This document shows, in pieces, positions 7,809 through 17,710 of a stretch of 64,000 bases of DNA; the first letter of the stretch is position 1, and each line of letters starts with the position of its first letter. The DNA comes from Fictibacillus phosphorivorans. Its GTDB lineage: Bacteria; Bacillota; Bacilli; Bacillales; Fictibacillaceae. Under the pieces are notes generated by a model. That model was not told the DNA's origin. It searched no databases and saw only the letters and a program-made list of their open reading frames with translations. The position numbers and the translations under genes were made by a program. The stretch spans positions 4,092,001 to 4,156,000 of the forward strand of contig NZ_CP015378.1 in the NCBI RefSeq assembly GCF_001629705.1, in the 5' to 3' direction.

Positions 7809-8900
7809 TTAATGGATGCTTTTCGACGTGCGGCTCACTGATTTACGTTTCCGCTTCTTCTCTTCCACAGTTTCATTCTGATTCATCCCATAACCAAGCG
7901 AAGGATACAGATTCCCTGGTGCTGGATCAACAAACTGAGTCTGGTTAAAGTACACATGAGGTGTCTTCCATAGTGCAACAAGTGCTTTCCAGTGCGGCAT
8001 CTCGTGATAGCGCTCTGGCCACATCTCTTTGATGTGCTTTTTCACGAGCGGGTAATATTTTGGACTCATACCCGGGAACAGATGATGCTCCGTATGGTAA
8101 GAGAAGTTAAAATGAATCACATCGATCCATTTTGGAACCGTAACCGTTAAGCTGTTCGCTAACGGATCGTTCACGTCTGTCATTGGGTTCAAGCGGTGAT
8201 TGGTTGAGATATAGCTCATTACGATCGCGTTTGCGATCAACAATGGCAGCAATACCGCAAAGAACCATTTAACCGGTCCTAGCCATGCTAACAATCCTAG
8301 CCACATCGCCCACGGCAATAGCAGTTGAATCCATACGGAAGGACGTTTGCTTGGTTTGAACTCTGTAATAAACCGTTTGAACATGAAAAGTCCGTGCAGC
8401 GTAAATGAAACAGATAAAAAAGCAAAGCTTACGATCGAACGCATCCACATTGGAAGCTTGTACACTTTTTGAAGCAATGGTTTGTGAGACAAGTTCTCTA
8501 GCGTCGGCCATGCATCCGGGTCTTTTCCATCATGTTGAGTATGAACGTGGTGCGTTGTATTGTGCCACTTTCTCCATAATTTCGGTCCTACACTTAACGG
8601 CCAAAAGGCAACTGCTCCTAAAAAGTCACGAAGCCAAGGCTTTCGGATAACGGTGCCGTGCAGGATCTCATGGCCTAAGAAGCCCATTCCCGCAAAACAC
8701 GTTCCTAATATTACAGCGATTCCAATCCCTAACCAAGGGTGTAAATTATTCAATAACCCGATAACTAAAATACCGGCGATTGCGATCAATAAGTAGACTA
8801 GTCCTCCCCATAATCTTGAAGGCACTGGCTTAAAGGCTTCTTTCGGCAGCTTTGGAGCGATTTTTGCTGCATACCAGCCAAACGATTGTAGATCTTTCAT
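7809..8900 (-). CDS. Membrane fatty acid desaturase
   Basis: A 363-residue integral membrane di-iron desaturase. The three histidine boxes are visible: GHEILHGT, HNTTHHVHT and HTEHH, between four or more hydrophobic segments. These enzymes insert a cis double bond into acyl chains of membrane lipids, using a reduced electron donor. It is not the delta-5 Des type of B. subtilis by sequence pattern. The C-terminus is unusually basic (KRKRKSVSRTSK). ATG after GAGGAGTTG. Monocistronic. Confidence 0.88.
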   Translation of the reverse strand: MKDLQSFGWYAAKIAPKLPKEAFKPVPSRLWGGLVYLLIAIAGILVIGLLNNLHPWLGIGIAVILGTCFAGMGFLGHEILHGTVIRKPWLRDFLGAVAFWPLSVGPKLWRKWHNTTHHVHTQHDGKDPDAWPTLENLSHKPLLQKVYKLPMWMRSIVSFAFLSVSFTLHGLFMFKRFITEFKPSKRPSVWIQLLLPWAMWLGLLAWLGPVKWFFAVLLPLLIANAIVMSYISTNHRLNPMTDVNDPLANSLTVTVPKWIDVIHFNFSYHTEHHLFPGMSPKYYPLVKKHIKEMWPERYHEMPHWKALVALWKTPHVYFNQTQFVDPAPGNLYPSLGYGMNQNETVEEKKRKRKSVSRTSKSIH

Positions 8901-9019
8901 TTGCTCAACTCCTCTAATCTGACTCTTTCGAATTCTCGTACAATACTATCGTAACAAGGATTGTTTTATGAAGCAACCGTTTTTGTTACCTGGTAATAAT
9001 AGTTGGTATTATGTACCCA

Positions 9020-9052
9020 CAAAAAAAGGGACCATCCAAAGGATAGCCTACT
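9020..9052 (-). terminator. Possible terminator after the helicase gene
   Basis: Imperfect hairpin on the minus strand (GGCTATCC-TTT-GGATGGTCC) followed by seven T residues, just after the DEAD-box gene. Confidence 0.5.
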
Positions 9053-9068
9053 TTCAAAAGAAATAATC

Positions 9069-10184
9069 TTACATATATTCAAGTTTTAACACGTTTAACT
9101 TTTGATCTGTCTCTCTTTCGATCACCTGTAGCAAACGTCGGTCTTTCTGAGCAACGAACGTCACCGCGAGTCCTTTTCCTCCAGCACGTCCCGTTCTTCC
9201 GATTCGATGAATATAGCTTTCTGCATCGAGCGCGATGTCGTAATTAAATACATGTGTTACACCGTCAACATCAAGACCGCGTGCTGCTACATCCGTAGCT
9301 ACTAAAAACTGAATCTCCCCTTCACGAAAGCGTCGCATCACGTCCTCTCGCTTCGCTTGAGAAAGATCGCCATGCAGTTCATCAGAGTTATAACCCATAT
9401 TTTGCAGCGCTTCGTTCAACTTGCTGGCTCTTCTTTTCGTTCGGCAAAAAATAATCGCTAAATACGGACGCAGCAGTCTGATCGTTTGAACGAGATCGTT
9501 CTGCTTCCCTCGATCTGTTGTTTCCACGATTCGCTGGCGAATTTCTTTTAATGTAATCTGTTTCGTTTTCACATGAATATCTTGAGGATCATTGGTATAC
9601 GTTTCAGCCAGCTTTTTCACTTCATCAGGCATCGTCGCGGAAAAAAGTAACGTTTGGCGATCTTCAGGCACCTCATACATGATGTCTTCTATATCATCTA
9701 AAAATCCGATATGAAGCATCTGATCCGCTTCATCTAGCACGAACGTTGAAACATGAGATAAGTCGATCGTCTCTCGTCGAATATGATCAAGCAGTCTTCC
9801 AGGTGTTGCGACAACAACATGTACCTTGCCCTCTAGCTTGTGCATCTGCGCGATCACATCCTGCCCACCGTAAACAGCGAGCACGTTGATCTCACCGAGA
9901 GCTTCTGTAAGTTTGCGTACTTCAGCTGTGATCTGAATGGCAAGCTCACGCGTCGGTGCGACGATCAACCCTTGAACCGCATCCCGTTCAGCATCAACTT
10001 TTTGCAGAAGAGGAAGCACGAAAGCAAGTGTCTTTCCCGTACCCGTTTGAGCTTGTCCCACAACATCCTTACCCTCTAAGATGACAGGAATCGTTTCCTT
10101 TTGAATAGGTGTAGGTTCACCGATTCCGTTTTGAAGCAAAATATCTATCAATTCATCATGAATCCCTAATTCTTTAAAACCCAT
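9069..10184 (-). CDS. DEAD-box RNA helicase
   Basis: A 371-residue minimal DEAD-box helicase: Q motif ([10 protein letters not shown]), Walker A AQTGTGKT near residue 45, [23 protein letters not shown] and [10 protein letters not shown]. It has only the two RecA domains and no C-terminal RNA-binding extension, unlike CshA or DbpA. It would unwind RNA in ribosome assembly or mRNA decay. It starts directly after the proC stop (TAG-ATG), so it is translated from the proC transcript. Confidence 0.9.
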   Translation of the reverse strand: MGFKELGIHDELIDILLQNGIGEPTPIQKETIPVILEGKDVVGQAQTGTGKTLAFVLPLLQKVDAERDAVQGLIVAPTRELAIQITAEVRKLTEALGEINVLAVYGGQDVIAQMHKLEGKVHVVVATPGRLLDHIRRETIDLSHVSTFVLDEADQMLHIGFLDDIEDIMYEVPEDRQTLLFSATMPDEVKKLAETYTNDPQDIHVKTKQITLKEIRQRIVETTDRGKQNDLVQTIRLLRPYLAIIFCRTKRRASKLNEALQNMGYNSDELHGDLSQAKREDVMRRFREGEIQFLVATDVAARGLDVDGVTHVFNYDIALDAESYIHRIGRTGRAGGKGLAVTFVAQKDRRLLQVIERETDQKLNVLKLEYM

Positions 10185-10994
10185 CTACTTTTTCCCCAAT
10201 TTCTTTACTTTTTCTGTGCAGCTTTCCATTGCCGCTAACACTGCACCACGAAAACGTTCTTGCTCGAGTGTTGCGACTGCCGCAATCGTTGCTCCACCTG
10301 GAGACGTTACTTGATCTTTTAACTCGCCAGGATGCTTTCCTGTTTCAAGCACCATCTGCGCTGCTCCTAAAACCGCTTGTGCCGCTAAACGATAGGATTG
10401 ATCACGTGACAAGCCTTGTACTACGCCTCCGTCTGCCATCGCCTCAATCATCATGTACACGTAAGCTGGTGAAGAACCGCTGATCGCAGGAATCGCATCC
10501 ATCTGAGATTCTACTATCACTTCTACTTTACCGAAGCTGCCGAGCAACTCCTCAACCGTCTGCAGTTCATCATCCGTTATCTCATCATTTACAGAAACAG
10601 CCGTCATACCTGCTCCGACAAGTGATGGGGTGTTCGGCATCGTTCGTACCACTTTCATTTGTTTTCCGAAAGCGTGCTCCACGTCTTCCGTTGTAATCCC
10701 AGCTGCAATCGTTACGATGATCGCATCAGGTTTTACGAATTCCTTTACCTCTTCAATCACTTCAAAATAAGAATATGGCGCTACCGCAAGAAACAGCACG
10801 TCTGCTGCTTTTGCCACATCACTGTTTGACGAGAACGTGTGAATACCATATTGCTTCTCTACATACAGGCGTGTCTTTTCCGTTCGCATGCTCGCGATAA
10901 TCTGATCAGGACTGATCAAGCCTGAACTGATCATACCTCCTGCCATCGCTTGCGCCATCTTTCCAAAACCTATAAATCCTATTTTTTTCTCCAT
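10185..10994 (-). CDS. proC: Pyrroline-5-carboxylate reductase
   Basis: A 269-residue enzyme reducing pyrroline-5-carboxylate to proline with NAD(P)H. The N-terminal Rossmann motif GFIGFGKMAQAMAGG and the C-terminal P5CR signature (LKDQVTSPGGATIAAVATLE) are clear, and the length is normal. The ribosome binding site is weak (CATAGAG). It is the first gene of a two-gene unit with the DEAD-box helicase, an unusual pairing with no obvious functional link. Confidence 0.92.
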   Translation of the reverse strand: MEKKIGFIGFGKMAQAMAGGMISSGLISPDQIIASMRTEKTRLYVEKQYGIHTFSSNSDVAKAADVLFLAVAPYSYFEVIEEVKEFVKPDAIIVTIAAGITTEDVEHAFGKQMKVVRTMPNTPSLVGAGMTAVSVNDEITDDELQTVEELLGSFGKVEVIVESQMDAIPAISGSSPAYVYMMIEAMADGGVVQGLSRDQSYRLAAQAVLGAAQMVLETGKHPGELKDQVTSPGGATIAAVATLEQERFRGAVLAAMESCTEKVKKLGKK

Positions 10995-11107
10995 ACTCTA
11001 TGCACTTCTTTCTATCTTTTATAAAGGGAAATATCTACTTATACAGAATACACATACCGATAGCTTTACCTTTAGTAAACCACAAATACATAAGGTGTGT
11101 GAAATGG

Positions 11108-11575
11108 ATGGAGAAGTTCACTCTTAAAGAATGGCATCGCAAACAGGCTGTAGAGAATTTTAATAAAACGTGGGACATGATCGAAAAGAAAGACCGCACG
11201 AAGAAAGAAGACGTAGAAATGATTCATACCGCTCACGCCTCGCGCTTTCATTGGGGACAAATCGGAGAACCTCTCCACTTCGCACGTGGAGAATGGCAGC
11301 TCTCAAGAGTGTATGCCCTACTAAACATGAGCGAGTCCGCGCTTTTTCACGGGAAACACTCTCTAGAACTCTGTTTGGAGAACAACATAACCGATTTTGA
11401 TCTGGCTTTCGCGTATGAAGCTCTTGCACGTGCTTATCTAGTAAAAGATGATGAAACCAGTATGGAAGAGTATTTTGCTCTAGCGCTACAAGCTTCTCAA
11501 CAGATTATGAAAAAAGAGGATAAAGAATATTTCATTTCCGAGCTGAACTCCATTAAACTAGGAAGTAGAACATAA
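11108..11575 (+). CDS. Conserved hypothetical protein, helical
   Basis: 155 residues, no family recognised with confidence. It is mostly helical with TPR-like stretches (ALFHGKHSLELC, FDLAFAYEALARAYL) and a conserved-looking HASRFHWGQIGEP segment. The start chosen is the ATG at 11108, eight bases after AAGGTGTG; upstream frame extensions lack a ribosome binding site. It is divergent from proC and 23 bp upstream of the dipeptidase gene. Confidence 0.65.
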   Translation: MEKFTLKEWHRKQAVENFNKTWDMIEKKDRTKKEDVEMIHTAHASRFHWGQIGEPLHFARGEWQLSRVYALLNMSESALFHGKHSLELCLENNITDFDLAFAYEALARAYLVKDDETSMEEYFALALQASQQIMKKEDKEYFISELNSIKLGSRT

Positions 11576-11598
11576 CGTACATAAGGAGGATTTTTGCT

Positions 11599-12993
11599 AT
11601 GACAGATAAAATCGTCAATTACTTAAAAGAAAATCGCGACACGCATTTAGAAGAGTTAACAGACTGGCTTGCTGTTCCGAGTGTAAGTGCATTGCCAGAG
11701 CACAAAGAAGACGTTCGAAAAGGTGCAGAATGGATCGCAGATAGCCTTACGAATGCTGGAATGGACAATGTGAAAATCTATGAAACAGACGGGCATCCTG
11801 TTGTTTATGGAGACTGGTTAAAGGCAGAAGGCAAGCCGACCGTACTCGTTTATGGCCATTACGATGTACAGCCTGTCGATCCGATCGAGCTATGGGAATC
11901 TCCGCCTTATGAAGCTACCATCCGCGATAACAAACTATACGCGCGCGGAGCATCAGATGACAAAGGCCAAACGTTCATGCACGTAAAAGTTTTACAAGCC
12001 ATATTAAAATCAGAAGGTACACTCCCTCTTAACTTCAAGTTCTGTATCGAAGGTGAAGAAGAGATCGGGAGTCCAAGTCTTCCGAAGTTTATTGAGGAAA
12101 ATAAAGATTTACTAGCAGCAGACGTTATTGTTATTTCGGATACAGGCATGCTAGATCGCGGAAAACCAGCGATCTGCTACGGCCTTCGCGGCATGTGTGC
12201 GATGCAAGTGGATGTTACGGGACCAAACAGTGATCTCCATTCCGGTCTATATGGTGGTGCTGTTCAGAACCCGCTGCACGCGATCACAGAGCTTCTTCAA
12301 TCGTTCCGTGATGAAAACGGACGCATTTTAGTAGATGGCTTCTATGATAATGTACAAGAATTGACGAAAGAAGAAAGAGAAGCATTCCGCGCTCTTCCTC
12401 TAACAGAAGAAGCGCTTAAGAATCAGCTTGGCGTAACAGAGCTCACAGGTGAAGAAGGTTACTCTCACATCGAACGTACATGGGCCCGCCCTACTTTAGA
12501 GTTAAACGGCGTATGGGGAGGGTTCCAAGGTGAAGGAATCAAGACTGTAATCCCTGCAAAAGCACACGCAAAGATCAGCTGCCGACTCGTACCGAACCAA
12601 GAGCCAGATGAGATCATCGAAAAAGTAAAAGCTCACATTGAAAAGCATAAGCCAGCAGGCATTGATGTGAAAGTTACCCTTTTCGATAAAGGAGCTCCAT
12701 ACGTAACACCGTTCGATCACCCAGCCATCCAAGCGGCTGCACGTTCTTACGAAAAAGTGTACGGTGTACCAACAGCGTTCACACGTGGTGGCGGATCGAT
12801 CCCAATCGTAGCAACGTTCGACCAAATGCTGAATATTCCCGTCGTATTAATGGGCTTCGGACTATCAACAGAAAACTTCCATGCACCAAACGAGCACTTC
12901 CATCTCGAAAACTTCGACAAAGGCATGGAAACACTAGCAGACTATTGGTTCGAACTCGAAAAATCCATCCAAAAAGAAACAACAACAAAATAA
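11599..12993 (+). CDS. M20 family dipeptidase
   Basis: A 464-residue cytoplasmic dinuclear zinc peptidase. Metal-site landmarks: GHYDVQP, ASDDKGQ, the catalytic EGEEEIGS, and C-terminal FHAPNEHFHLENF; the dimerisation lid lies between about residues 190 and 370. The family cleaves dipeptides; exact specificity unknown. The ATG follows AAGGAGG. It may be co-transcribed with the preceding small gene. Confidence 0.9.
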   Translation: MTDKIVNYLKENRDTHLEELTDWLAVPSVSALPEHKEDVRKGAEWIADSLTNAGMDNVKIYETDGHPVVYGDWLKAEGKPTVLVYGHYDVQPVDPIELWESPPYEATIRDNKLYARGASDDKGQTFMHVKVLQAILKSEGTLPLNFKFCIEGEEEIGSPSLPKFIEENKDLLAADVIVISDTGMLDRGKPAICYGLRGMCAMQVDVTGPNSDLHSGLYGGAVQNPLHAITELLQSFRDENGRILVDGFYDNVQELTKEEREAFRALPLTEEALKNQLGVTELTGEEGYSHIERTWARPTLELNGVWGGFQGEGIKTVIPAKAHAKISCRLVPNQEPDEIIEKVKAHIEKHKPAGIDVKVTLFDKGAPYVTPFDHPAIQAAARSYEKVYGVPTAFTRGGGSIPIVATFDQMLNIPVVLMGFGLSTENFHAPNEHFHLENFDKGMETLADYWFELEKSIQKETTTK

Positions 12994-13001
12994 AACAGAT
13001 G

Positions 13002-13036
13002 AAGCTGACAGGAAAGAAATCTTGTCAGCTTTTTTT
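13002..13036 (+). terminator. Terminator of the dipeptidase gene
   Basis: AAGCTGACA...TGTCAGCTTTTTTT hairpin 10 bp after the stop codon. Confidence 0.85.
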
Positions 13037-13098
13037 ACTCGGATTGAAACATGGCGTGTGTTTTGAATTTGTTCTTTGATTATTAGACACCCTTGCAA

Positions 13099-13226
13099 GT
13101 TGATTGAAGTGGAAGGTGCGAGACTCCTGTGGGACAAGCGGTCAGGTGAGACCCTTAATGGCGCAAAGTGGCAAGGGGCTCACCGCCTGCCCCGCGGAAA
13201 GCGAAGCACCTGAAACGGAGATCAAC
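13099..13226 (+). repeat. Foldback intergenic repeat, copy 2
   Basis: Begins GTTGATTG and ends ATCAAC, with the conserved GCGAGACTCCTG and CCCCGCGGAAAGCGAAGC blocks. The centre differs from copy 1 (a GGCGCAAAGTGGCAAGG stretch), so it is an older or different subtype. It lies in the 336-bp gap between the dipeptidase and the next promoter. Confidence 0.85.
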
Positions 13227-13285
13227 TCCCCCAACCACAACACATAAATTCCCACAAGAGACCTTTTCGTTTTCACCCCTCAGTG

Positions 13286-13294
13286 TGATATAAT
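13286..13294 (+). promoter_or_regulatory. Extended -10 promoter
   Basis: TGaTATAAT upstream of the 13330 gene, with a poor -35 (TTCGTT) 17 bp away; it is ~36 bp before the start codon. Confidence 0.55.
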
Positions 13295-13329
13295 CAACCA
13301 ATCACAACAAAGAAACGGAGAGTATAAAC

Positions 13330-13824
13330 ATGCTTTCATTTGAAGATAAAATTGCTTTAATCGAAGAAAACTTCCCAGAGCTCGACATGCACGAGGTATC
13401 CCTCGGCCGCTTGAACTTCCACTTTGAAGAAAGTGTACAAGACAAGAAAATCGTCGTATACCACCTTCACCCGAACGGAAACGGCTTCGTTTATGGCGGA
13501 CACCTGCCACAGAGCGTAAAAAACGACAAAGGCTATGTGAACATCCGAGACTATGAAGCAGAAGAATTAATTGCTCTGATTCAAGACTCCATGGAGTTTT
13601 TATCAAAGAAACATGGTTGGCAGCAACCAAAGAAAGATCGTTCTGATGACGAAGAACGTAAAGAAGAACACTGGTACAGCCATAGCCACGAGGAAATTCG
13701 CCTCGTAGGAGAAGATGGCATGTGGTTCATCTTTGATGAAGATGATGCACTAGAAGCTGCATTTGAAACATATGCAGAAGCAGAAGGTTATTTAAAAGAA
13801 GCGGATTTTAAAAAGAAAAAATAG
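13330..13824 (+). CDS. Conserved hypothetical acidic protein
   Basis: 164 residues; not assigned to a function. It has an N-terminal acidic helix (EDKIALIEENFPELD), a beta-rich part with HLHPNGNGFVYGGHLP, and an EDGMWFIFDEDDALEAA segment ending in a Lys-rich tail. ATG after AACGGAGAG. First of three tightly linked genes (11 bp to the next). Confidence 0.65.
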   Translation: MLSFEDKIALIEENFPELDMHEVSLGRLNFHFEESVQDKKIVVYHLHPNGNGFVYGGHLPQSVKNDKGYVNIRDYEAEELIALIQDSMEFLSKKHGWQQPKKDRSDDEERKEEHWYSHSHEEIRLVGEDGMWFIFDEDDALEAAFETYAEAEGYLKEADFKKKK

Positions 13825-13835
13825 AGGTGACTTAG

Positions 13836-14012
13836 ATGGCTGAGGAGAAAAAGAAATTAAGCTTTCAAGAAATCGCGAAGCAGCGTTTAGCTGAAAAGAA
13901 AGCACAGCAATCAGGCGGATCATTCAGCAAGGGGCCTGTGAAAGTGGCGAACCAGCTAAAAAATCAACAAACCAAAAAAGCAAACAACCAAGCGCGGAGA
14001 ACAGGTGTTTAA
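13836..14012 (+). CDS. Small basic protein (58 aa), hypothetical
   Basis: Starts at an ATG after AGAGGTGAC, and its TAA overlaps the ATG of ywbE by one base (TAATG), which supports real, coupled translation. The product is Lys/Gln-rich with a helical N-terminus (SFQEIAKQRLAEKKA) and a likely disordered C-terminal half. Function unknown. Confidence 0.7.
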   Translation: MAEEKKKLSFQEIAKQRLAEKKAQQSGGSFSKGPVKVANQLKNQQTKKANNQARRTGV

Positions 14013-14206
14013 TGCATCGTAAGCGAGCAAACATCACCCCTGGTCTTCCTGTGAACGTGATTTTAAAAGCAGATCAGCGTTCTGGTAAGAAAACAAAAGG
14101 TATCGTAAAAGATATCTTAACAAACTCACCTACTCATCCACACGGCATCAAGGTACGCCTTGAAGACGGTCAAGTTGGACGAGTCATTGACATTCTGAAT
14201 GCATAA
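14012..14206 (+). CDS. ywbE: YwbE family protein (DUF2196)
   Basis: 64 residues with the diagnostic segments of B. subtilis YwbE: NITPGLPVNVILKADQRSGK, then KGIVKDILTNSPTHPHGIKV and LEDGQVGRV. A small beta-barrel (KOW/SH3-like) fold is likely; the molecular role is unknown. It overlaps the preceding small gene by one base. Confidence 0.9.
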   Translation: MHRKRANITPGLPVNVILKADQRSGKKTKGIVKDILTNSPTHPHGIKVRLEDGQVGRVIDILNA

Positions 14207-14212
14207 AACAAA

Positions 14213-14240
14213 AGCGGTCACCTCCTCGGGACCGTTTTTT
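14213..14240 (+). terminator. Terminator after ywbE
   Basis: CGGTC...GACCG hairpin with a short stem and a following run of six T residues, right after the ywbE stop. Confidence 0.7.
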
Positions 14241-14304
14241 CTGTACATGGAATACATTGGATATTCGTATACTAGTTGATAGATTTTTTAAAGGAGATCA
14301 CTTC

Positions 14305-16041
14305 ATGAACATAGATGCTCTAAAAAAACGAATTGATGTTAGTACAAAAAGAATGCCAGCAGATATTGTAATCAAGAACGGAAAAATCATTGATGTATTT
14401 AATCTTGAAATCATTGAAAGAGATATTGCGATCGTTGACGGCTATATTGCGGGTATTGGGCAATACGAAGGAAATGAAACGATAGATGCATCGGGTAAAT
14501 TCATATCCCCTGCCTTCATTGACGGTCATGTGCACATCGAGTCATCTATGGTAACGCCGGCTGAATTCAGCAAAGTGTTGCTCGCTCATGGCGTTACAAC
14601 GGTCATAACGGATCCTCATGAGATCGGGAACGTTTCAGGAGCTGAAGGGATCTCTTTTATGCTGGATCAGTCTGAAGGGCTTCCTTTGGACGTACGAGTG
14701 ATGTTACCTTCATCTGTTCCTGCTACTCCTTTTGAGAATGCAGGGGCTGTCTTAAAAGCATCTGACCTAGAACCCTTTTTAAACCATCCACGTGTTCTCG
14801 GTTTAGCGGAAGTGATGGATTTTCCTGCTGTTTTTAGAGGAGATGAGGATATGCTTCAAAAAATCGTTTCTGCATCTAAGCAGAACGGAAAGATCGACGG
14901 TCACGCGGCAGGTTTAGACGTAAATGGTATCAACGTGTATCGTTCCTCACTGATCACAACGGACCATGAATGTACATCAAAGCAAGAAGCATTGGATCGG
15001 ATCTCTAGAGGGATGTACGTGCTAATACGTGAAGGATCTGTAGCCAAAAATTTAAAAGCACTCATTACAGCTGTAACACCGAAGAACGCTCGTCGCTTTC
15101 TATTCTGTACAGACGATAAGCACCTGGATGATTTGGTAGCAGAAGGAAGCGTAGATCATAACGTGAGGCTCGCTATTCAAGAAGGTATGGATTCTTTACA
15201 AGCGATTCAACTCGCAACCTTGAACGCAGCCGAATGTTACGGTTTAAAAGAAAAAGGCGCTGTCGCTCCAGGTTACAAAGCAGACTTTCTTGTGCTTGAG
15301 AATTTGGATTCCATCACCATATCAGATGTTTTTGTAGGAGGAAAATTGGTCGCGCAGAACGGGAAGTACAAAGGATCAGAATCTAGACGTGCAAAACCTC
15401 CAGCCCCTTTAACAAAGTCGGTAAACATGACCATGATAAATTCCGAAAAGCTTTCTATTCCTATTTCCAATGGTAGTCCCATGCATGTGATTGAAATCAT
15501 CCCGAACCAGATTGTTACCAAGAAGAAAATTCATGCGGCAACAGCAGAAAACGGAGAATTTGCACCATGTACCACAAACGATTTATTAAAGATCGCTGTG
15601 ATCGAACGCCACAACAAGACTGAAAACATTGGACTCGGCGTCGTAAAAGGATTACTTATCAAGAGTGGCGCGATCGCTTCAACAGTTGCACATGATTCGC
15701 ACAACTTAGTCGTTGCGGGAACGAATGACGAGGATATGTTGGTAGCGATTGACGCAATCCGAGAGATGCAAGGTGGTTATGTAATCGCAAATAACGGAGC
15801 TGTGCTCGCGTCTGTCCCGCTTCCGATCTCAGGATTGATGTCAGATCGACCAATTACAGAAGTCAATCAACAGATTGTTCATCTTAAAGAAAAGTTAAAG
15901 GAGATTGGATTCAACGGAGACTTTGATCCGTTCCTGACCCTATCCTTCTTAACTCTTCCTGTCATTCCAGAGATCAAGCTTACAGATCTCGGGCTATTTG
16001 ATTTCAAAACCTTTCAACATATCTCTGTGCAGGCAGAATAA
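14305..16041 (+). CDS. ade: Adenine deaminase
   Basis: A 578-residue amidohydrolase that converts adenine to hypoxanthine and ammonia in purine salvage. Metal-site motifs: GHVHIESSM, HEIGNV, the CTDDKHLDD segment and a KADFLVLENL strand; a C-terminal adenine deaminase domain ends with IPEIKLTDLGLFD. The start at 14305 follows AAAGGAGATCA; the upstream in-frame ATG has none. It converges on liaR with a 3-bp gap and no terminator between them. Confidence 0.92.
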   Translation: MNIDALKKRIDVSTKRMPADIVIKNGKIIDVFNLEIIERDIAIVDGYIAGIGQYEGNETIDASGKFISPAFIDGHVHIESSMVTPAEFSKVLLAHGVTTVITDPHEIGNVSGAEGISFMLDQSEGLPLDVRVMLPSSVPATPFENAGAVLKASDLEPFLNHPRVLGLAEVMDFPAVFRGDEDMLQKIVSASKQNGKIDGHAAGLDVNGINVYRSSLITTDHECTSKQEALDRISRGMYVLIREGSVAKNLKALITAVTPKNARRFLFCTDDKHLDDLVAEGSVDHNVRLAIQEGMDSLQAIQLATLNAAECYGLKEKGAVAPGYKADFLVLENLDSITISDVFVGGKLVAQNGKYKGSESRRAKPPAPLTKSVNMTMINSEKLSIPISNGSPMHVIEIIPNQIVTKKKIHAATAENGEFAPCTTNDLLKIAVIERHNKTENIGLGVVKGLLIKSGAIASTVAHDSHNLVVAGTNDEDMLVAIDAIREMQGGYVIANNGAVLASVPLPISGLMSDRPITEVNQQIVHLKEKLKEIGFNGDFDPFLTLSFLTLPVIPEIKLTDLGLFDFKTFQHISVQAE

Positions 16042-16044
16042 GCA

Positions 16045-16674
16045 CTACACGATTGAATGGTTGAAGGCGTAGATCACAGCTTGTGTACGATCCTGTACAT
16101 CCAACTTGCTCAAAATATTGCTCACATGTACTTTGACCGTTTTTAAAGCGATGAACAGATCATCCGCAATTTCTTGATTCGTCTTTCCTTTCGTCATCAA
16201 CAGAAGAATCTCCATCTCGCGCGCAGTCAGTTCTTCATGTGGCTCGCGCGTTTGCTTTTTACGCATCTTGCTCATCATCTTCCCTGTTACTTCCGGTTCA
16301 AGAACAGATTTACCATGATACGTATCGCGAACAGCTTGAGCGATATCACTCGCTTTTGACGTTTTTAGCATATAACTAGACGCACCCGCCTCTAGTGCTG
16401 GATATACTTTCTCGTCATCAAGAAAACTTGTAACAACGATGATTTTTGCTTCTGGCCATGCCGCCGTAATCTCTCGTGTTGCTTCGATTCCATCCATCTC
16501 ATCCATAACAAGATCCATTAAGATGATATCCGGTTTCAGCGCTAGTGCCTTCTCAATCGCCACTTTTCCGTTCTCCGCTTCATCCGTTACCTCTATATCT
16601 GGCTGCGCAGAAAGGTATGCCGAAACCCCAATACGCACCATCTCATGATCATCCACTAATAATACTTTGATCAT
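16045..16674 (-). CDS. liaR: Response regulator LiaR
   Basis: A 209-residue NarL/FixJ-type regulator. The receiver has [13 protein letters not shown], phosphorylated Asp in [14 protein letters not shown], and a Thr/Lys signature (VTSF, LLKTSKA region as MLKTSKA); the DNA-binding domain has [25 protein letters not shown]. It is close to B. subtilis LiaR along its length. The ATG at 16674 follows GGGAGATGA and is preferred to an ATG three codons upstream. Overlaps liaS; last gene of the lia operon. It activates its own operon on cell-wall stress. Confidence 0.9.
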   Translation of the reverse strand: MIKVLLVDDHEMVRIGVSAYLSAQPDIEVTDEAENGKVAIEKALALKPDIILMDLVMDEMDGIEATREITAAWPEAKIIVVTSFLDDEKVYPALEAGASSYMLKTSKASDIAQAVRDTYHGKSVLEPEVTGKMMSKMRKKQTREPHEELTAREMEILLLMTKGKTNQEIADDLFIALKTVKVHVSNILSKLDVQDRTQAVIYAFNHSIV

Positions 16675-17710
16675 TGCCGTCATCTCCCGCTTTCAAAATA
16701 GGTACTTTCACTTCAAGCCGCGTTCCTTCGCCTGGCAAACTCACAATCTTCAATGTTCCGCCAATCTCTGCTGCGCGTTCATGCATGTTCTGCAGACCGT
16801 AAGAACCTGTTTTTTCTTGATCCATCTTAAAGCCTACACCATCATCTTCAATGCGTAGGATAATCAGATCATCTCTTTGAACGAGCAATATTTGTGCTTT
16901 ATTTGCCTGTGCATGCCTTAGAATGTTAGACACAGATTCTTGCAGAATACGAAACAGGTGATCTTCGACTCCTTTAGCAAGAGGGATCGTTTCAATCTTC
17001 CATTTTAGTTCGATCGGTACTTTTTGTAGAAGCTCTTGTAAAAGCTCTTCCATCCCCTTCTGCAAGGATTTTCCGTTTAATGCAGCAGGACGAAGGTGCA
17101 GTAGGAGTGCTCTCATCTCAAGCTGTGTTTGATGAATCGTTTCTTCAACAAGCTTTAACTGTTTGGTTTCACGTGTGTCTTCTTCTCTTCGCGTTTCATT
17201 TACAGCAGACATGATCATACTTGCAGCAAAAAGCTGCTGCGAAACGGAGTCGTGTAATTCCCTCGCCAAACGATTTCTTTCTTGGGAAATAATCTCTTGA
17301 ATCCGCTTCTCTTGATCAAACGCTTTTTCAGTAGCCATCTTCTGAGACTGACGAATCTTTTCTCCTAGCTGCTTTTGAATACCTTCCATACGCTTCTTAA
17401 TCGTTCGCAACTCAAGACTGCTGACTTCTTTCATATCTACTTGCCTACCGTCTTCAATGGACTTCAACGTACGATTGATGGAGTTTAGTTGTTTGCGAGA
17501 CGTGATGCCTGAATTTAAACCAAAGAAAGCGCCCATGATGAACACTAAAAATGGCAAGACGAAAGCAACGGGAATATCAAGCAAGTGTTTTTGTAATAAA
17601 AAATCCCAGTTGTCGATCGGAAAAATCGTATAAACGATCGAACCTAAAACAATTGCTATAGCAAATGCAGCTAAGATACCGGAGAACATATGACGTAAAA
17701 CAGTACTCAT
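16649..17710 (-). CDS. liaS: Sensor histidine kinase LiaS
   Basis: A 353-residue kinase: two N-terminal membrane helices (about 10-32 and 46-68) with a short extracellular loop, a HAMP-like linker, the HisKA_3 box [17 protein letters not shown] with the phosphorylated His, and a HATPase domain with DDGVGFK. An intramembrane-sensing kinase for lipid II-cycle disturbance; kept off by LiaF. Overlaps liaF by 4 bp. Confidence 0.9.
   Translation of the reverse strand: MSTVLRHMFSGILAAFAIAIVLGSIVYTIFPIDNWDFLLQKHLLDIPVAFVLPFLVFIMGAFFGLNSGITSRKQLNSINRTLKSIEDGRQVDMKEVSSLELRTIKKRMEGIQKQLGEKIRQSQKMATEKAFDQEKRIQEIISQERNRLARELHDSVSQQLFAASMIMSAVNETRREEDTRETKQLKLVEETIHQTQLEMRALLLHLRPAALNGKSLQKGMEELLQELLQKVPIELKWKIETIPLAKGVEDHLFRILQESVSNILRHAQANKAQILLVQRDDLIILRIEDDGVGFKMDQEKTGSYGLQNMHERAAEIGGTLKIVSLPGEGTRLEVKVPILKAGDDGNDQSIISG

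Noticed and set aside
7679-7948. ORF with repeated Ile-Cys-Pro heptads over array A, and similar ones over arrays B and C (35762-35977, 36005-36190)
   Set aside because: The 21-bp period keeps any frame open, giving a heptad repeat by construction. No ribosome binding sites, and the frames run into flanking genes.
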